Source: Corbicula japonica (lineage: Eukaryota; Mollusca; Bivalvia; Venerida; Cyrenidae). Taken from it: a DNA stretch of 64,000 nucleotides. Position 1 is the first letter of the stretch; each line of letters opens with the position of its first letter. Both the position numbers and the translations under genes were made by a program. The stretch covers positions 4,292,796 to 4,356,795 of the forward strand of contig JAZAYU010000003.1 in NCBI GenBank assembly GCA_038501625.1. The letters are read 5' to 3'. The notes under the pieces are model-generated. The model was not told the DNA's origin. It did no database searches and saw only the letters and a program-made list of their open reading frames with translations. Below are positions 1-12,905 of this stretch, piece after piece.

Positions 1-1254
1 CAATTATATAATGTCTAAATTGATAACGTTGCTAACGTTTAACGTTGCTGTTCCTATCTTTGTTATCGATTTTTTTGGTGAAAGATCGTATATACGAAAA
101 CCATACAAGTTTTCACGGGCTGTGATAATGATACACATTTATGACAGAGCATCGCAACGTTCTTAACTGCCAGACAACTAAACCAGTGTTAACCAACGAG
201 TGCGTGAACTCCCCACGATTAACCTCCCATTCGCGACAAGGAATAACTTATCACAACATTTTCTTTGGAATAGCATCCCCATAAATAATAACAAGAAAAA
301 GTAAAACAGTAACTTACTGTTTTACAGACGGTCTATTATTCAGAGACAACTGAACAATTTCTCATAGAATTGTATTGCAATATCTAGCTTATTTGTTGAT
401 TTGTTTCAATGATATTTTGAAAGAAAGCAATCCAACATGCATTCTGATTTCAAACCTTGCCTATCAATATCACACTTGTTCTTACAAATTTTCATTATTT
501 TCACTTTTAATTGTGTTCTCACCACATGTAATTTGCGTATCAAGTATGATACATGTATGTTTTGTTGATTTTGAAGAACAATTCAATATTCTATGAATTT
601 TATTATTTTTAACCACTACTATGGTTTTCAATTACCATACCCTTTAGAATACAACTTCTTCCCCAATGCTTATGTAATAAAAGTGTATACAAAATATATA
701 ATTTAAAAACAACAATATCAATTTACTTTACCACAGAATTGACAAAAGTGATATTATATCTTGAAGACATTCTGGCTTCCTCTAGTTCAGGTGAACTTAA
801 CTTAAGTCTTTGGAACCTTTTTAACATTCATGATAGGGTAATCTTTTTCAGACTTATTTTCTGGAATTCCTTACTGAATAGCTCATGATTGGACAAAAAC
901 ATGAAAGTGTGTTTCATTCTGTTAAATAATCTTAAAAATATTTTTTGTGTACAGAAAGTTTCATATATTTATGTAAAATATCCAAATACACTATATATTG
1001 TGAATTTCCAGAAAAATATTTAATAATAAAACTTATACATGCTAAATTACCTCCAAATAACGCACTTTTATTTATTGAACACACTCCGAGCATCTCATCC
1101 CGATCACAAACCACAATGCAGTTGGTACTCAGAGGGAATAATAGCAAGACAATTAACATTTGTATCAATTTTGCATTTTCAAAGGGAGGTAATTTGAAAA
1201 AAGGAACGCCTGGAAGTTATCAGCTGCTTATCAACTCATTTTATTTCATAATTT
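1..1254. other. No recognised feature
   Basis: AT-rich sequence with only short open frames. No splice-bounded exon, known repeat or RNA gene was seen. Confidence 0.5.
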
Positions 1255-3301
1255 GCTTATTTCAATGCTGTTAATAATAAAAACTAAAGTGCAGCTAAAA
1301 TCTGATTAAGTTTGTAATATTGATAGAAATCTAAGTACTGGTGAGGTGAAAAATGCATTATAAAAATAAAACATGATGAGCACACATACATGTACATCCT
1401 GCATTCTTTCATGTTGCATCATGTTTAGAGACTCAGAGATCAGTAGGGCAAGCGGTTTGCACAATAGATCCCATATCCACAGTTATCAACCAATAACTAC
1501 AGATACTGATCAGATAACCATAGTTATTGGCAATAACTAGGGTTACCGCCCGATAACCATAGTTATTGGCGAAAACCCTAGATATCTGCTGATAACCATA
1601 CTTATTGTCAATGGATGTCAGACCAATAACTATGGACATTGGCGAAAACTATAGTTACCGACTGTAAACCATAGTTCTTGGAGTTAACTGTGGATAACGA
1701 GCAATATTTAACTAGAGTTTTCACAAATAACTATGGACATCAGATCTAATGTGCACTTGGCACAAAACTCTAGATGTAAATCAATATCCAAGGTTGTCTT
1801 GTCATTGTATCTGTTTCACTTTGACATGCGGTTTGCCCGAATAATCCAATATGTATAGTTACCGACCAATAACTATGGATATCGGTCCGATTCATAATTA
1901 ATTTTAAATCATAATCTTGCTTATTTCAATGCTGTTAAAAATAATAACTGAAATTCAACTAAAATCCGATTTAGTTTGTAATATTTTCATAACATGGCAG
2001 AGATCTAAACACTGGTGAGGTGAAAAATGCATTATAAAAACACTACATGATGAGCCACATGTACATCCTGCAATCATCACTGTTGCATATAATTAAGAGA
2101 CTCAGAGATCAGTAGGGCAAGCGGTTTGCACAATTAAACCCATATCCATGGTTTTCTACCAATTACTATAGATATCAATCTGATAACCATAGTTATTGAC
2201 AGTAACTAGGATTACCGCCCGATAACCATAGGTATTGGGGAAAACCCTAGATATCGGCTAGTGATTATGTACCGATGATAGGAAGACATCGATTAACTAT
2301 GTTTAGAAGCCTCCCAATGCCAATAATCAATGTCATTCTCTCATAATCAATTTAAACTGATCTTCACCTCTGCCTGTAAAATACTGCACAATTGGACATA
2401 ATTATGTTGATCAATATTAATAGTTTGTACTATTCATGACTGAAAATATTTGTAGGGCCTTTTTAGGCATTTAGTGCTATTTACAACATGTTTTGGGTTC
2501 GGTATTCTTTAATAAGCATTGTTTATTCATCCTATTTTAGTGCATATGAAATAAGAAAACCAGCGGAACAGTTTTATTATTGTCCTTGGAACACCAACCT
2601 TCATGTAGAAAGTAGCAGCAAACACACACACACACAAGGGATAATATGTAAGCTACAAGTCAGAAACCATTTGTTAATGTAACACAGATTTGATTTATTA
2701 AACCGATTATAAATAGTGATATCACATCGGAAGTGGCAACCGATTCAAACTTATTATTGATTGTGATTTGCAACCCATATCCCAACACTAACATCGATTG
2801 ATTACCATAGTTATTATAAATGGATGTCCGATTAATAACTATGGATATTGGCAAAATCTATAGCTACCGACCAAAAACCATAGTTCTTGGAGTAAACTGT
2901 GGTTAACGAGCAATATTTATCTATCTTTTTCACTAAAAACTATGGATATCAAATGTGCACTTGGCACAAAACTCTAGATATAAATCAATATCATAGGTTG
3001 TTGTCTTGCCATTATATCTGTTTCACTTTGACATTCGGTTTGCCCAAATAATCCAATACCGTAGTTATAAACTAATAACTATGGATATCGGTCTGATTCA
3101 TAATTCATTTTAAATCATAATTTTAATCATCATTTTACGAGACCCAGAGATCACTATCTCAAGTGGCTTGTACAATTGATCCGATATCCATGGTTAGAGA
3201 TCAACTATAGATATTGATCTGATAACCATAGCTATTGACAATAACTAGGGTTACCGTCCAATAACCATAGTTATTGGTGAAAATCCTAGATATCGGTCAA
3301 T
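1255..3301. repeat. Diverged duplicated array of a palindromic ACCATAGTTATTGG motif
   Basis: The motif and its reverse complement CCAATAACTATGG recur about fifteen times with changes. Larger units are duplicated too. The block beginning TTTCAATGCTGTTAA occurs at 1258 and 1921. The block beginning GACTCAGAGATCAGTAGGG occurs near 1430 and 2098, and a weaker version near 3140. The 1626-1915 segment reappears at 2830-3120. Only low-complexity frames overlap it. The array resumes at 7041 on the far side of an inserted element. Confidence 0.75.
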
Positions 3302-3897
3302 AAGGCTCCAACGTTTACAAACGTTTGTAAAGGTTTACACGGACCATATTAAAACGAAACGATACCATTTAAACGTTGTTTATATCATGCAAACCTGATA
3401 ACATTGCGACAAGTTTCACTGAACTTTGTAAGTTGTAAATAACAATGCAACTCCATTACAAGAGCCAGTCGGAAACGACTGCAAGCTCGACTATTCGAAA
3501 AGTCAGAATTATTAAGCACATTGTAACTGGGCTTCATTTAAACTGGGGAATGATTTAGGAGTTTATGACGCCTCCAACAAACACACATGAACAAAAGTTT
3601 CTTAATCCAAGTTAGGAAATCAATAAATTACACTTAATTTATTCTTGTAGATTTTTTTAGGGTTTACACAACCCAGCCCATAAACCACTGATCCCACACC
3701 CATCAACTTACTATCCCTGCCCACCTATAGTGGTGTGGCGTGGTGTAGTACAGTATGGTATGCTGGTTGCTGGTGTTGTCATTGTTGGTGTTGTTGTTGG
3801 TGATGGTAGTGGTGGTGTTGGTTGTTGGTGTTGTTGTTGATGTTGTTGTTGGTGGTGGTGTTGATGTTGTTGGTGGTGGTGTTGGTGTTGCTGGTGT

Positions 3898-5158
3898 AGT
3901 AATAGTAATAGTAATAGTAATAGAATAGTATAGTATAGTATAGTATAGTATAGTATAGTATAGTATAGTATAGTATAGTATAGTATAGTGTAAGTATAAG
4001 TATAAGTATAGTATAGTATAGTATAGTATAGTATAGTATAGTATAGTATAGTATAGTATAGTATAGTATAGTATAGTATAGTATAGTATAGTATAGTATA
4101 GTATAGTATAGTATAGTAATAGTATAGTATAGTATAGTATAGTATAGTATAGTATAGTATAGTATAGTATAGTATAGTATAGTATAGTATAGTATAGTTT
4201 AGTATAGTATAGTATAGTATAGTATAGTATAGTATAGTATAGTATAGTATAGTATAGTATAGTATAGTATAGTATAGTATAGTATAGTATAGTAATATAA
4301 TAGTATAGTAATAGTATAGTAATAGTATAGTATAATATAGTATAGTAATAGTATAGTAATAGTATAGTAATAGTAATAGTGATAGTATAGTATAGTATAG
4401 TATAGTATAGTATAGTATAGTATAGTATAGTATAGTATAGTGTAAGTATAAGTATAAGTATAGTATAGTATAGTATAGTATAGTATAGTATAGTATAGTA
4501 TAGTATAGTATAGTATAGTATAGTATAGTATAGTATAGTATAGTATAGTATAGTATAGTATAGTATAGTATAGTATAGTATAGTATAGTATAGTATAGTA
4601 TAGTATAGTATAGTATAGTATAGTATAGTATAGTATAGTATAGTATAGTATAGTATAGTATAGTATAGTATAGTATAGTTTAGTATAGTATAGTATAGTA
4701 TAGTATAGTATAGTATAGTATAGTATAGTATAGTATAGTATAGTATAGTATAGTATAGTATAGTATAGTATAGTATAGTATAGTATAGTATAGTATAGTA
4801 TAGTATAGTATAGTATAGTATAGTATAGTATAGTATAGTATAGTATAGTATAGTATAGTATAGTATAGTATAGTATAGTATAGTATAGTATAGTATAGTA
4901 TAGTATAGTATAGTATAGTATAGTATAGTAATAGTATAGTAATAGTATAGTAATAGTATAGTAAAAGTATAGTAATAGTATAGTAATCGTATAGTATAGT
5001 ATAGTAATAATATAGTAATAGTATGGTATGGTATGGTATGGTATGGTATGGTATGGTATGGTATGGTATGGTATGGTATGGTATGGTATAGTATAGTATA
5101 GTATAGTATAGTATAGTATAGTATAGTATAGTATAGTATAGTATAGTATAGTATAGTC
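3898..5158 (+). repeat. TATAG pentanucleotide satellite (with TATGG variants)
   Basis: About 1.25 kb of mostly perfect TATAG units, with scattered AATAG interruptions and a TATGG block at about 5022-5086. The minus strand reads L-Y-Y-T-I without stops in any frame, so it creates long false ORFs. Length is likely variable between individuals and assemblies. Confidence 0.95.
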
Positions 5159-5439
5159 TATGCCCCCACCCACCCCACAATTACTCAACACTTTCAACCA
5201 AAGTATGTTAAGTACATCTGTTGTAAACATTTTCTATAGCATTACATATGAAAAACACTAACATTGAACCTTTAACAATTATTTATAAGTCTTAATTCTA
5301 ATTTCAAGTGAAAAGGGCAAAAATCAAATATAAAAAAGCAAGGATGAGTTATGGGCCTTTGAAAATAAACCTGATGTAAGATAAAATAAAGGTATACAAA
5401 GTTTTAAACCTTAATTTTTAAGTCTAAAAAGGGCAGTAA

Positions 5440-6228
5440 TTTGAAAAAAATCAAAGAGTTATGGTTCTTGGCATACATAGTCAGGGTCATGATGATGGAT
5501 AAGTTTCAAAGCTATAGTACAAGAAGTATGAAAGTAACTAGCTTGCACGCAAACTTTAACCTGAAATTCTAAGTCAAAAAGGGGCATAATTTGATTAAAA
5601 TGAAAGAAAGAGTTATGGTTCTTGGCATACATAGTCAGGGTCATGATGGTAAACAAGTGTCTTAAGTTTCAAAGCTATAGTACGAGAAGTATGAAAGTAA
5701 CTATCTTGCACGCAAACTTTAACCTGAAATTCTAAGTCGAAAAAGGGCCATAATTGGATAAAAAAATGAAAGAAAGAGTTATGGTTCTTGGCATACATAG
5801 TCAGGGTCATGATGGTAAACAAGTGTCTTAAGTTTCAAAGATATAGTACGAGAAGTATGAAAGTAACTATCTTGCACGCAAACTTTAACCTGAAATTCTA
5901 AGTCGAAAAAGGGCCATAATTTGATAAAAAAATTAAAGAAAGAGTTATGGTTCTTGGCACACATAGTCAGGGTCATGATGATAAACAAGTGTGTTAAGTT
6001 TCAAAGCTATAGTACAAGAAGTATTTAAGTAACTACCTTGCACGCAAACTTTAACCTGAAATTCTAAGTCAAAAAAGGGCCATAATTTGATCAGAATGAA
6101 AGTTAGAGTTATGGTTCTTGGCAAACACACTCGGGACATGATGATGAACAAGTGTGCCAAGTTTAAAAGCTGTAGCTATAGTAGTTTTTAAGATATATGT
6201 AGGTTGCACGTAAACATTAACTAAAGCG
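5440..6228 (+). repeat. ~166-bp tandem repeats of pearl-like copy 1 (5 units)
   Basis: GAGTTATGGTTCTTGGC recurs with spacings of about 153-166 bases, each unit also carrying TTGCACGCAAACTTTAACC. The last unit is the most diverged. Short minus-strand frames across it are repeat artefacts. Confidence 0.9.
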
Positions 6229-6271
6229 GGACGCCGACGCCGACGCCGACGGCGACGCCGACGCCGACGCC
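6229..6271 (+). repeat. CGACGC microsatellite next to the right end of copy 1
   Basis: Seven or so hexamer units with one GGCGAC variant. Copy 2 has only two to three units at the same place, so the tract length differs between copies. Confidence 0.9.
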
Positions 6272-7040
6272 CAAGTGAGTACAATAGCTCGACATATTCT
6301 TCGAATAGTCGAGCTAAAAACGGGATCTTATTGGATCGCTAAACTTCCGGGGGTATCCTGTGAAATTCTGAACCCGTCATTTTGCTACACTCACTGACAT
6401 GGTCACGACATCCAGGATTTCAGCTGATGCAGATTCTTGCATTGTATGCAAGGACATTTGATTTTTTTTCACTTTTGACCCCATCTCATTCTGAACTTGG
6501 AATCATTTTGATGCAGGAGAAAAGTGGTCAACTTTTGCAAGAATAAAGAAAACTTTTGTGTACATTCCATTAAAAAAAAGAAGTTGACCCTTATTTAACC
6601 ACTGAAAATAAATTAAAATGAAGTTAAAGCAGGTTTATAAGTAGTAAAGTTCACTAAATACAAGATATGACTAGTGACGATCTGATAATTACCCCATGAA
6701 CATTCTCAACAGGGATCAGATGACCCCTGGTTTTCAGAAACTATTGAAATCCCTGGACATCGCGGAAACCCATAACAATGCAAGAGTTTTTTAAGCCTTA
6801 ACAAAGTGAATTACATATTAAAATACAATTGTTTACTTAGTGGTGTAAATAAAATTAATATTTTCACTTAGTGGTGTAAATAAAATTAATTTTTCTAAGT
6901 GCATCGTTGCCGTTTTTCCAGCAAATATTTTGCCGCCTTGACAATCATGTGCCCGTTCGTATAAATGGTTCAAGATTCTGTTAATGTTTACGGCATGAAA
7001 ACGAAACGTTACTGTTTACATCTGTAAACATTGGAGCCTT

Positions 7041-7510
7041 ATCGGCCGATAACCGTAGTAATTGTCAATAAGTTACTATGGACATCAACGTAACCTATAG
7101 TTACTGACCAAAAACCATTGTTTTCGGCGTTAACGGCGGTTACAGTGATTTCAATTAATGCAGATTCTTGCTTTTTGATGCAAGCACATCTAAATTTTTC
7201 CACTCTTGACCCCACCTATTTCTGAGCTTGGGGTCATTTTGACACAGAAGAACTGAGGAAAAGTGATCAAACTTTTCAAGAATAATGAGATATTATATCT
7301 TTTGCAATTTAAATATGAAGCAAATGTTTATTCCAATTATGAAAATTAATTTAAATGAATATGTTAAGCAATTCTGTAAATAATAAGTTAACTGAAAACA
7401 TATACATAACTTGTGACCATCTGATTATCACCCCTTGATTATAACTATGGTTATCATCAGGTATCACCAATAACCATATATGGATTTATAACCATGGATT
7501 GATCCCGCTT
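7041..7510. repeat. Continuation of the palindromic-motif array
   Basis: Begins ATCGGCCGATAACCGTAG, resuming the pattern that stops at 3301, then carries further degenerate copies (for example near 7440). It was separated from the main array by insertion of the 3302-7040 element. Confidence 0.6.
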
Positions 7511-9617
7511 GCCATAGATCAGGCCACACAAAAACTCATACAAATACATCTTGAAATTGTCAATAAAACTGCACATACATGTATTATGAAAGATGTTTTG
7601 GGACCATGACACAACAGTTACTATAAAGTTACATGTATTACAGATTTACAAAGCGACTTGTTGAAGTTGTTCGGAAAATAAATAAAACACAAAACATAAA
7701 ATATATTAAATTTATTAATAAGACAAAATTACTTTTTCGGCAAAATGCATTATAAAACATTCCTGAATAAATCAAGAATTAATTTCATTTCTTGATGTAA
7801 TCACAAATTTTTATGTCCTCGGACACTTATGTCACCACTGCTGCAAGTTAATTTTTAATAACAAAGGGTTTATTATAACTCTAGTAAAAGCTTTTACTAA
7901 AATTATCGTAGGAAAAAATCCGTTCATCTACACATCCTGCTTGATCATCTATGCAAGTTTGAAAGAAATCCGCCATATTGTTTATGAGAAGTTAATGCCA
8001 CAAGATTGGGGACGTACGTTTGTACGGCAAGTGCAAATCTACCAGTATGCCTCCCACGTTGTGGGGGCATAATAATTTTAAATGCAGAATCCTTAAACAC
8101 AAAACAAAGTTATACTATACATCAATGTATGTGATGTAGACCACTATTTATTTTATGTTTTCCAGTGAATTATAGAATTTTCTAAGTGAAATAAATGTAA
8201 GTGACAATCTCTTTACCAAATTAGCCAATTTACGAACAAGTCTATAAAGTGATATATAGCGATTTTCTAGAGTCTTGGGGTGTCTTGGGGTGGTGTGGGA
8301 TGTCCTGGGGTGATTAGTAGCACCGAAAAAATCTTCCTACCTTTGGATTATGAGCCAGTCTCACTTCATGTGTTAAACAATATCCATGGACTTGGTCTAT
8401 GGTAAGCTTCAACTAGCAGTGACTTCACTTTCAGAAGAGGTTGCTTCTTCATGTTTATTTGTTGGCCAGACAACAAAGATGCACTTGCTATCTTATATGT
8501 TCCTATATGCACAGCGACACTGTCCATATAAAAACGTAAAAAACAGCTCTTTTTCAACATTCTCGATCTGGATGAATTTTCAGCAAAGATTCTTGATTAG
8601 CCATCAAGTTAATTTCCATGCTTCAATATAATCTTGTTTTACAATAAGATGTTCACTTAATCAATCCTTACAAACTGAATATCTGTCATTCAATACCATT
8701 TTAAATCCATTCAGCCAAGTTTATTAGTTATTTTAAATTGTGTAAACATCCGGTATCGATTTCACAATTTCCCAAGTTAACGATTTAACACAACGAATCA
8801 ATGGAACGGAAAGATAGCATGTCACTCGTTAACACGGACAACTATGTTTTTCTCAGTAGGAAAACATTCCGATCGAATATTAAAAACAAACTTTTGATAG
8901 ATTGCAACAAGGTCAGCAGTCACTAACAATGTTCACTCGTTTTTTACAACACCTGCAAGTCAGATGACCTACTTTATTCCACACTAGGGGGCATGCAAAT
9001 TCAGTTATGTTTCATTCTTTGTAATGATAAAATTGTTAAACACAAATTTATATGCAACTTCTTTTAAATTATAAAGATTAGCAATGCAAAGTTTTTGATT
9101 CCTGCTATAAAGTTATTTATTTCGTTATTAATCGCAATATGACGTCACCGCGCATGCTCAACTATCCTGGACACATTATAAAAAGACTGTTAATATATAT
9201 CCAGACTAAGTAGCATTAATATATATATACGCTACTCAATACCGTCTTGAAAAGGTTAGAAAATGATTTTAAACTGATGGCGGACACAAATGGTTTTATT
9301 CAATCTTTTCTCAATCGGGTTGAGAATTTCAAATTAAACTTTTCATTGATTGTGTGTTTTACTAGGATTATGGTAATATTTGTTTGTAATATGTTATACA
9401 GCTCAAATATCTGACTTTGAAATTAAAACTTATGAAGTGTGTACTTAGATCTCCATCATAGTGTAATCTGGATCATAAAATGTGTCATCTGCTTAATTAG
9501 GTCATTCAATTAGTTTCATGCATTGGGCTTTCCTTTTAAAGCTTATGGGTTTTGAACGTTTGACATGCGTTTATAATTCTATTACGTAAAATGATTAAAA
9601 TGCTACTTTCAACTTAC
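7511..9617. other. Mostly unannotated; one dispersed repeat fragment at 7780-8075
   Basis: The 7780-8075 part shares ATGCAAGTTTGAAAGAAAT, GGGGACGTACG and a GGCATAAT end with 24600-24905, so both belong to one interspersed repeat. The rest holds only short frames. A G-rich patch lies at 8277-8310. No exon of the minus-strand gene was found here. Confidence 0.5.
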
Positions 9618-9723
9618 CAATAGCCACTTCGTATCCAGCAATTCCGCTAGAATGTGCAATTTTTCCGCCTTCTTCCACATCTATAAACGAATTCCAGTTT
9701 ACTGTCATTTCTGATGTAGACGT
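9618..9723 (-). CDS. Exon 31: FN3-like W strand exon, last one traced
   Basis: 35 codons, phase 0 to 1, strong donor GTAAGT. TSTSEMTVNWNSFIDVEE and then SSGIAGYEVAIG match the exon 20 class. The phase 1 end after AIG predicts a following exon starting like exon 21. None was found in 1-9617, so the gene probably continues left of the window. Confidence 0.72.
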
Positions 9724-11514
9724 CTGATGTAAAAAAAAACAATGTTTCTAAAAGTTCTATCAGTCTTTTACAGCTTAGTCTTATAGAAAATATTGAAACA
9801 TTCTATATGAAATATCGATAAATATTAAAAAGATTGAAATACTATGCTGTTATTGTCGTCGTCCGTTTCAGGGTTATAAATGTGAAAAAAAGATTTTAAG
9901 CCTCGTGCGGTTTAAATGTCGTCAAACCCATTTTCGCCATACAATATTTTTTGCAATAGAATAATACGATTGCGCGAATATGACATTTTCGTCGTATGTT
10001 GCAATGTTCGAAATTCAATGATGCCACAGTTTGTCTATTATACTGCAACTTCGAACCAAGTTATGCATTAGCAATGTGTGTAAATCATATTAACGGTCCA
10101 AATTTCCGTAATGCAACATAATTATATGTTTTTTGTAACTTACGTATTTTCCAAAAATAGTTCAAATTTTATTTTGCACTGCTTAGAAGAATGTCGCTCT
10201 CATAGCTCGTGTCTTTATGTCCATTCGGAAAACACAATTAGTTTTTATAATGCTCTTTTAGAAATATAGTGTTTAAGTATCAGAGTACGTTTACATTTTT
10301 CGTATTTGACGCCCATCTTAACAAAGATGAAAAGCAAACTTTGAAAGTCACCTAACACGACAGATATGAAAATATTGCATGCTCGGTTTCATTGAACCTG
10401 TTCATGGGCAGTAATGAAAATGCATTATACTGCTCACGCCGCCTGGCTCCGGGTTGAGCGCAACTCAATATTTACACTGATCCATCCCAAACGATGGTAT
10501 GCAGATGGCGGTGAACATGGAACCTTCAATGTGGTATTTTCGGAATAATATCATTCCATTTTCAGCGGCATATGGTCCCAATATAAAAGAATGGGTTTGC
10601 TCTACGCGAGAAAACAATGCGCGGAACTAAAAAGAATAGAATTTTTACAGGAGATCAGAGAATGGCAATCCTGCATATCACAGACAACGCTAAAGGCAAA
10701 ATTTTAAAAGCAGGAAATATATCCTTGGGGTGACTGAACACTATTCAAAGCTAAATTTTTGCTGGTATATTGAAACTAACCATCTATAAACTGGCTGAAA
10801 TATTAAAACTATATTAATTTTAAAGGTACTTTTAAGATAATACAGAAGTATCTTGCTCAACGATCTTCAACGGACGTAACTGATAACAGTACTGACTGAA
10901 TGTACGGGGAGACCTTTTACAGTCTCCACACGGCACAAACAACTCACACTTACACATTTACACATATACACAAATTTTCACATATACACTCGAAAAAAAT
11001 AATAATTAAGGGTCAACTGTAAAAGAATGTTCCTCATATGTACATGTTTTCATATAATTAGTTGAATACAATCTTCAATCTTTCATTTTTGTTAATTTCT
11101 CCCGGTTATTGGTAAAAACCATCTGTAAATTTAAAAAGAAAGGTTAACAACATGATATTTTACAGCGCTCTGCACGCCTGGTGATTAACCCTTCTATAGT
11201 TGATCATTGGTTGCACGACGGTGGCAGGGGTTTAAGAGTTTATGAAGGTTTACGGGGAAATCTTTTCTTAAAAGAACCTAGAAGCTCGAATTGTTTCTTT
11301 TATCCCTGTCATCGTGTTCTTGCTGATTTTACTCCAGGAGCTCTGGTCTCGGTAAGATCATTGAATACTCGCCTTTTGGCTTTGCAATGCTATTAGATTC
11401 TTATGTTTTATAATTATATTTGTGTGCTTTTGCATGCAACATTGTTGAGCCGATAAGTGGGTTGGAGTCTGTTCACCAAGACAACTTGTATTTGGTTTTT
11501 TTGGTATGAGAACC
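9724..11514. other. Intron of the large gene; nothing recognised except a short shared repeat
   Basis: The segment near 10870-10915 (GATAACAGTACTGACT...ATGTACGGGG) recurs near 22878-22915, marking another low-copy interspersed repeat. No exon is needed here because exons 30 and 31 join in phase. Confidence 0.5.
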
Positions 11515-11770
11515 TGTAGGGGCAAGTGTGAAGTTGGTGCATCTGGTTTAAACCCTAAGGGGCAATTTGATTTGCCACTGACCGTTCCAAGGCGGTAACC
11601 ACCCGTGTTTTCCTTTTTGTTAATTTATAGTGTTGTCTCTTTTGAAACTGATCATTTTATTAACCATGCTCTCTCCCTCTCTTCTTCTTGACTGTGTGGG
11701 GAGGCTGTTTTTTCTGAATGTTGCGATTCCTGATATGCATATTTCACCTTTTTTCAAATTAAATTTTTGA
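11515..11770 (+). repeat. SINE-like interspersed repeat (fullest plus copy)
   Basis: Contains GCCACTGACCGTTCC, AGGCGGTAACC and, after a gap, TGTGTGGGGAGGCTGTTTTT and TCCTGATATGCATATTTCAC. The same blocks, in order, occur at six or more other places in the window in both orientations. Confidence 0.7.
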
Positions 11771-11899
11771 TTCAACTTGTTACTGAAGTAAGATAATTGT
11801 CGAATCATAAAATATAATGTGTGTCAAAAGCATAGAACGTATGTTGTTGAATGTATTATATAAAGTTCGAAAATAAAATAAAACGGGAAAAGCTTCAAC

Positions 11900-12117
11900 C
11901 TGGAACAGAAAGGATTTGTCGTAACCAATCCAGACATCAGCAGGCAATGGTGGGGTCAGATCCACAGTTACACCGTCGCTACATGCATTTACTTCAGCAA
12001 GTTCCTGCTTCCAGAACTCATGCTCGAGAATTGTAGCGTTAGCATGAATACACACAATGTATCGCATGCCGTGAGCAAGTTCCGCAGGGCCAAATTCTAC
12101 ATTTATGTACTCATTTT
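11900..12117 (-). CDS. Exon 30: FN3-like second half with CSDGVTVDLTPP
   Basis: 72 codons plus a split Glu, phase 1 to 0. AHGMRYIVCIHANATIL is the F-strand and ACSDGVTVDLTPPLPA the canonical linker. The donor GTTGAA is unusual, but the joint with exon 31 restores the repeat pattern exactly. Confidence 0.72.
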
Positions 12118-12505
12118 CTACAAAAAGTACATACTTATTTAAAGGGGATAAACATCAGAACTGGAATAAGTTGTGTTGGAATTATATTTAGATCTATACC
12201 CCTTTTCAATATTTTAGGAATTTTTAAAAACTTTAAAAAAATAAAAGTTAAATGAAAAAATCTCGAATTTAATCATTGTTCTCTGCTGTTGCTTAACAAC
12301 TCGTACTTGTTCTGGACGATAACATACTTTTTTGAACAGTTTCTTGTAATACTAACCACGCGAGGTTTTCAAACTCCAGAGATCCTGTCAAACCGCGGGT
12401 TTTCTTCTTCTTGTACATTTTTTACATATTTGCGTTAATGAAAAATGTTATATAAAGGAAAAGCCATTGATGAGAACGAATACATTTTAAAAAATGTTTG
12501 CTTAC

Positions 12506-12636
12506 CAGTTTGTCCACATTTTACCGCGTCCGGATGAGAACATGGTTCACTGAGACCGAAGTAAGTAGGGTCTTCATAAAAGGTTGTTGGATCATCTTGT
12601 GCTACGATCAGAACAGCCCACGAGTAGTTTTTGTAT
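12506..12636 (-). CDS. Exon 29: FN3-like exon with NYSWAVLIVAQDD
   Basis: 43 codons, phase 2 to 1, strong donor GTAAGC. NYSWAVLIVAQDDP then FGLSEPCSHPDAVKCG; two cysteines may pair. The next intron is short (about 390 bases). Confidence 0.75.
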
Positions 12637-12794
12637 CTGAATTTGAAAGTTCATTAACATTTTCATTTATTTTATCTGCTAATAATCTCATTGATGTTTA
12701 TAATTTCATTGATTTTTTTCTTTTTCCTGTTTACTCTGTTCATTTTAAATGGCGATGAAGAACACTTATTTTAAATTTTGAAGTATGTAAAATC

Positions 12795-12844
<50 letters not shown>

Positions 12845-12846
12845 AC

Positions 12847-12902
<56 letters not shown>
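12795..12902 (+). repeat. CTGT and CT microsatellite
   Basis: About ten TCTG units run directly into a CT tract of about 60 bases with two ACTC interruptions. Lies in the intron between exons 29 and 28. Confidence 0.95.

Positions 12903-12905
<3 letters not shown>

Larger units (their letters stand above)
3458..6317 (+). mobile_element. Pearl-like composite element, copy 1
   Basis: Order: left arm with hairpin AGTCGGAAACGACT, 16-bp inverted repeat AGCTCGACTATTCGAA (3484-3499, inverted at 6300-6315), a GGT/GTT-rich stretch, a long TATAG tract, a unique spacer, five ~166-bp tandem repeats, a CGACGC microsatellite, and a hairpin right end. The borders were set by comparison with copy 2. Similar architecture is known for bivalve pearl elements, often placed with Helitron-like (HINE) elements; this attribution is inference. 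No transposase. Confidence 0.7.
3302..7040. mobile_element. TIR DNA element, itself interrupted by a pearl-like insertion
   Basis: Left end AAGGCTCCAACGTTTACA and right end reading inward AAGGCTCCAATGTTTACA form an 18-bp inverted repeat with one mismatch. The flanks ATCGGTCAAT and ATCGGCCGAT look like an 8-10 bp target duplication with two changes, which would fit hAT- or Mutator-like insertion. No transposase is visible. Subtracting the nested 3458-6317 insertion leaves about 0.88 kb, so it is non-autonomous. Confidence 0.62.

Noticed and set aside
4199..5230. 343- and 166-codon minus frames of Tyr-Thr-Ile-Leu repeats
   Set aside because: Produced by the TATAG satellite, whose complement lacks stops in all three frames.
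5440..6228. CRISPR-like array
   Set aside because: Contiguous tandem repeats without unique spacers, in a eukaryotic transposon.
5459..6284. Series of ~70-codon minus frames with MTLTMYAKNHNS-like peptides (also 17658-18664)
   Set aside because: Each is one unit of the ~166-bp tandem repeat; periodic and non-coding.
3458..6317. Canonical Helitron (TC start, CTRR end)
   Set aside because: The left border does not start with TC; only a hairpin near the right end fits, so just a Helitron-like or pearl-like label is justified.
8366..8560. 64-codon minus frame possibly from a retroelement
   Set aside because: No recognisable motif and no splice borders; the opposite strand is open over the same stretch.
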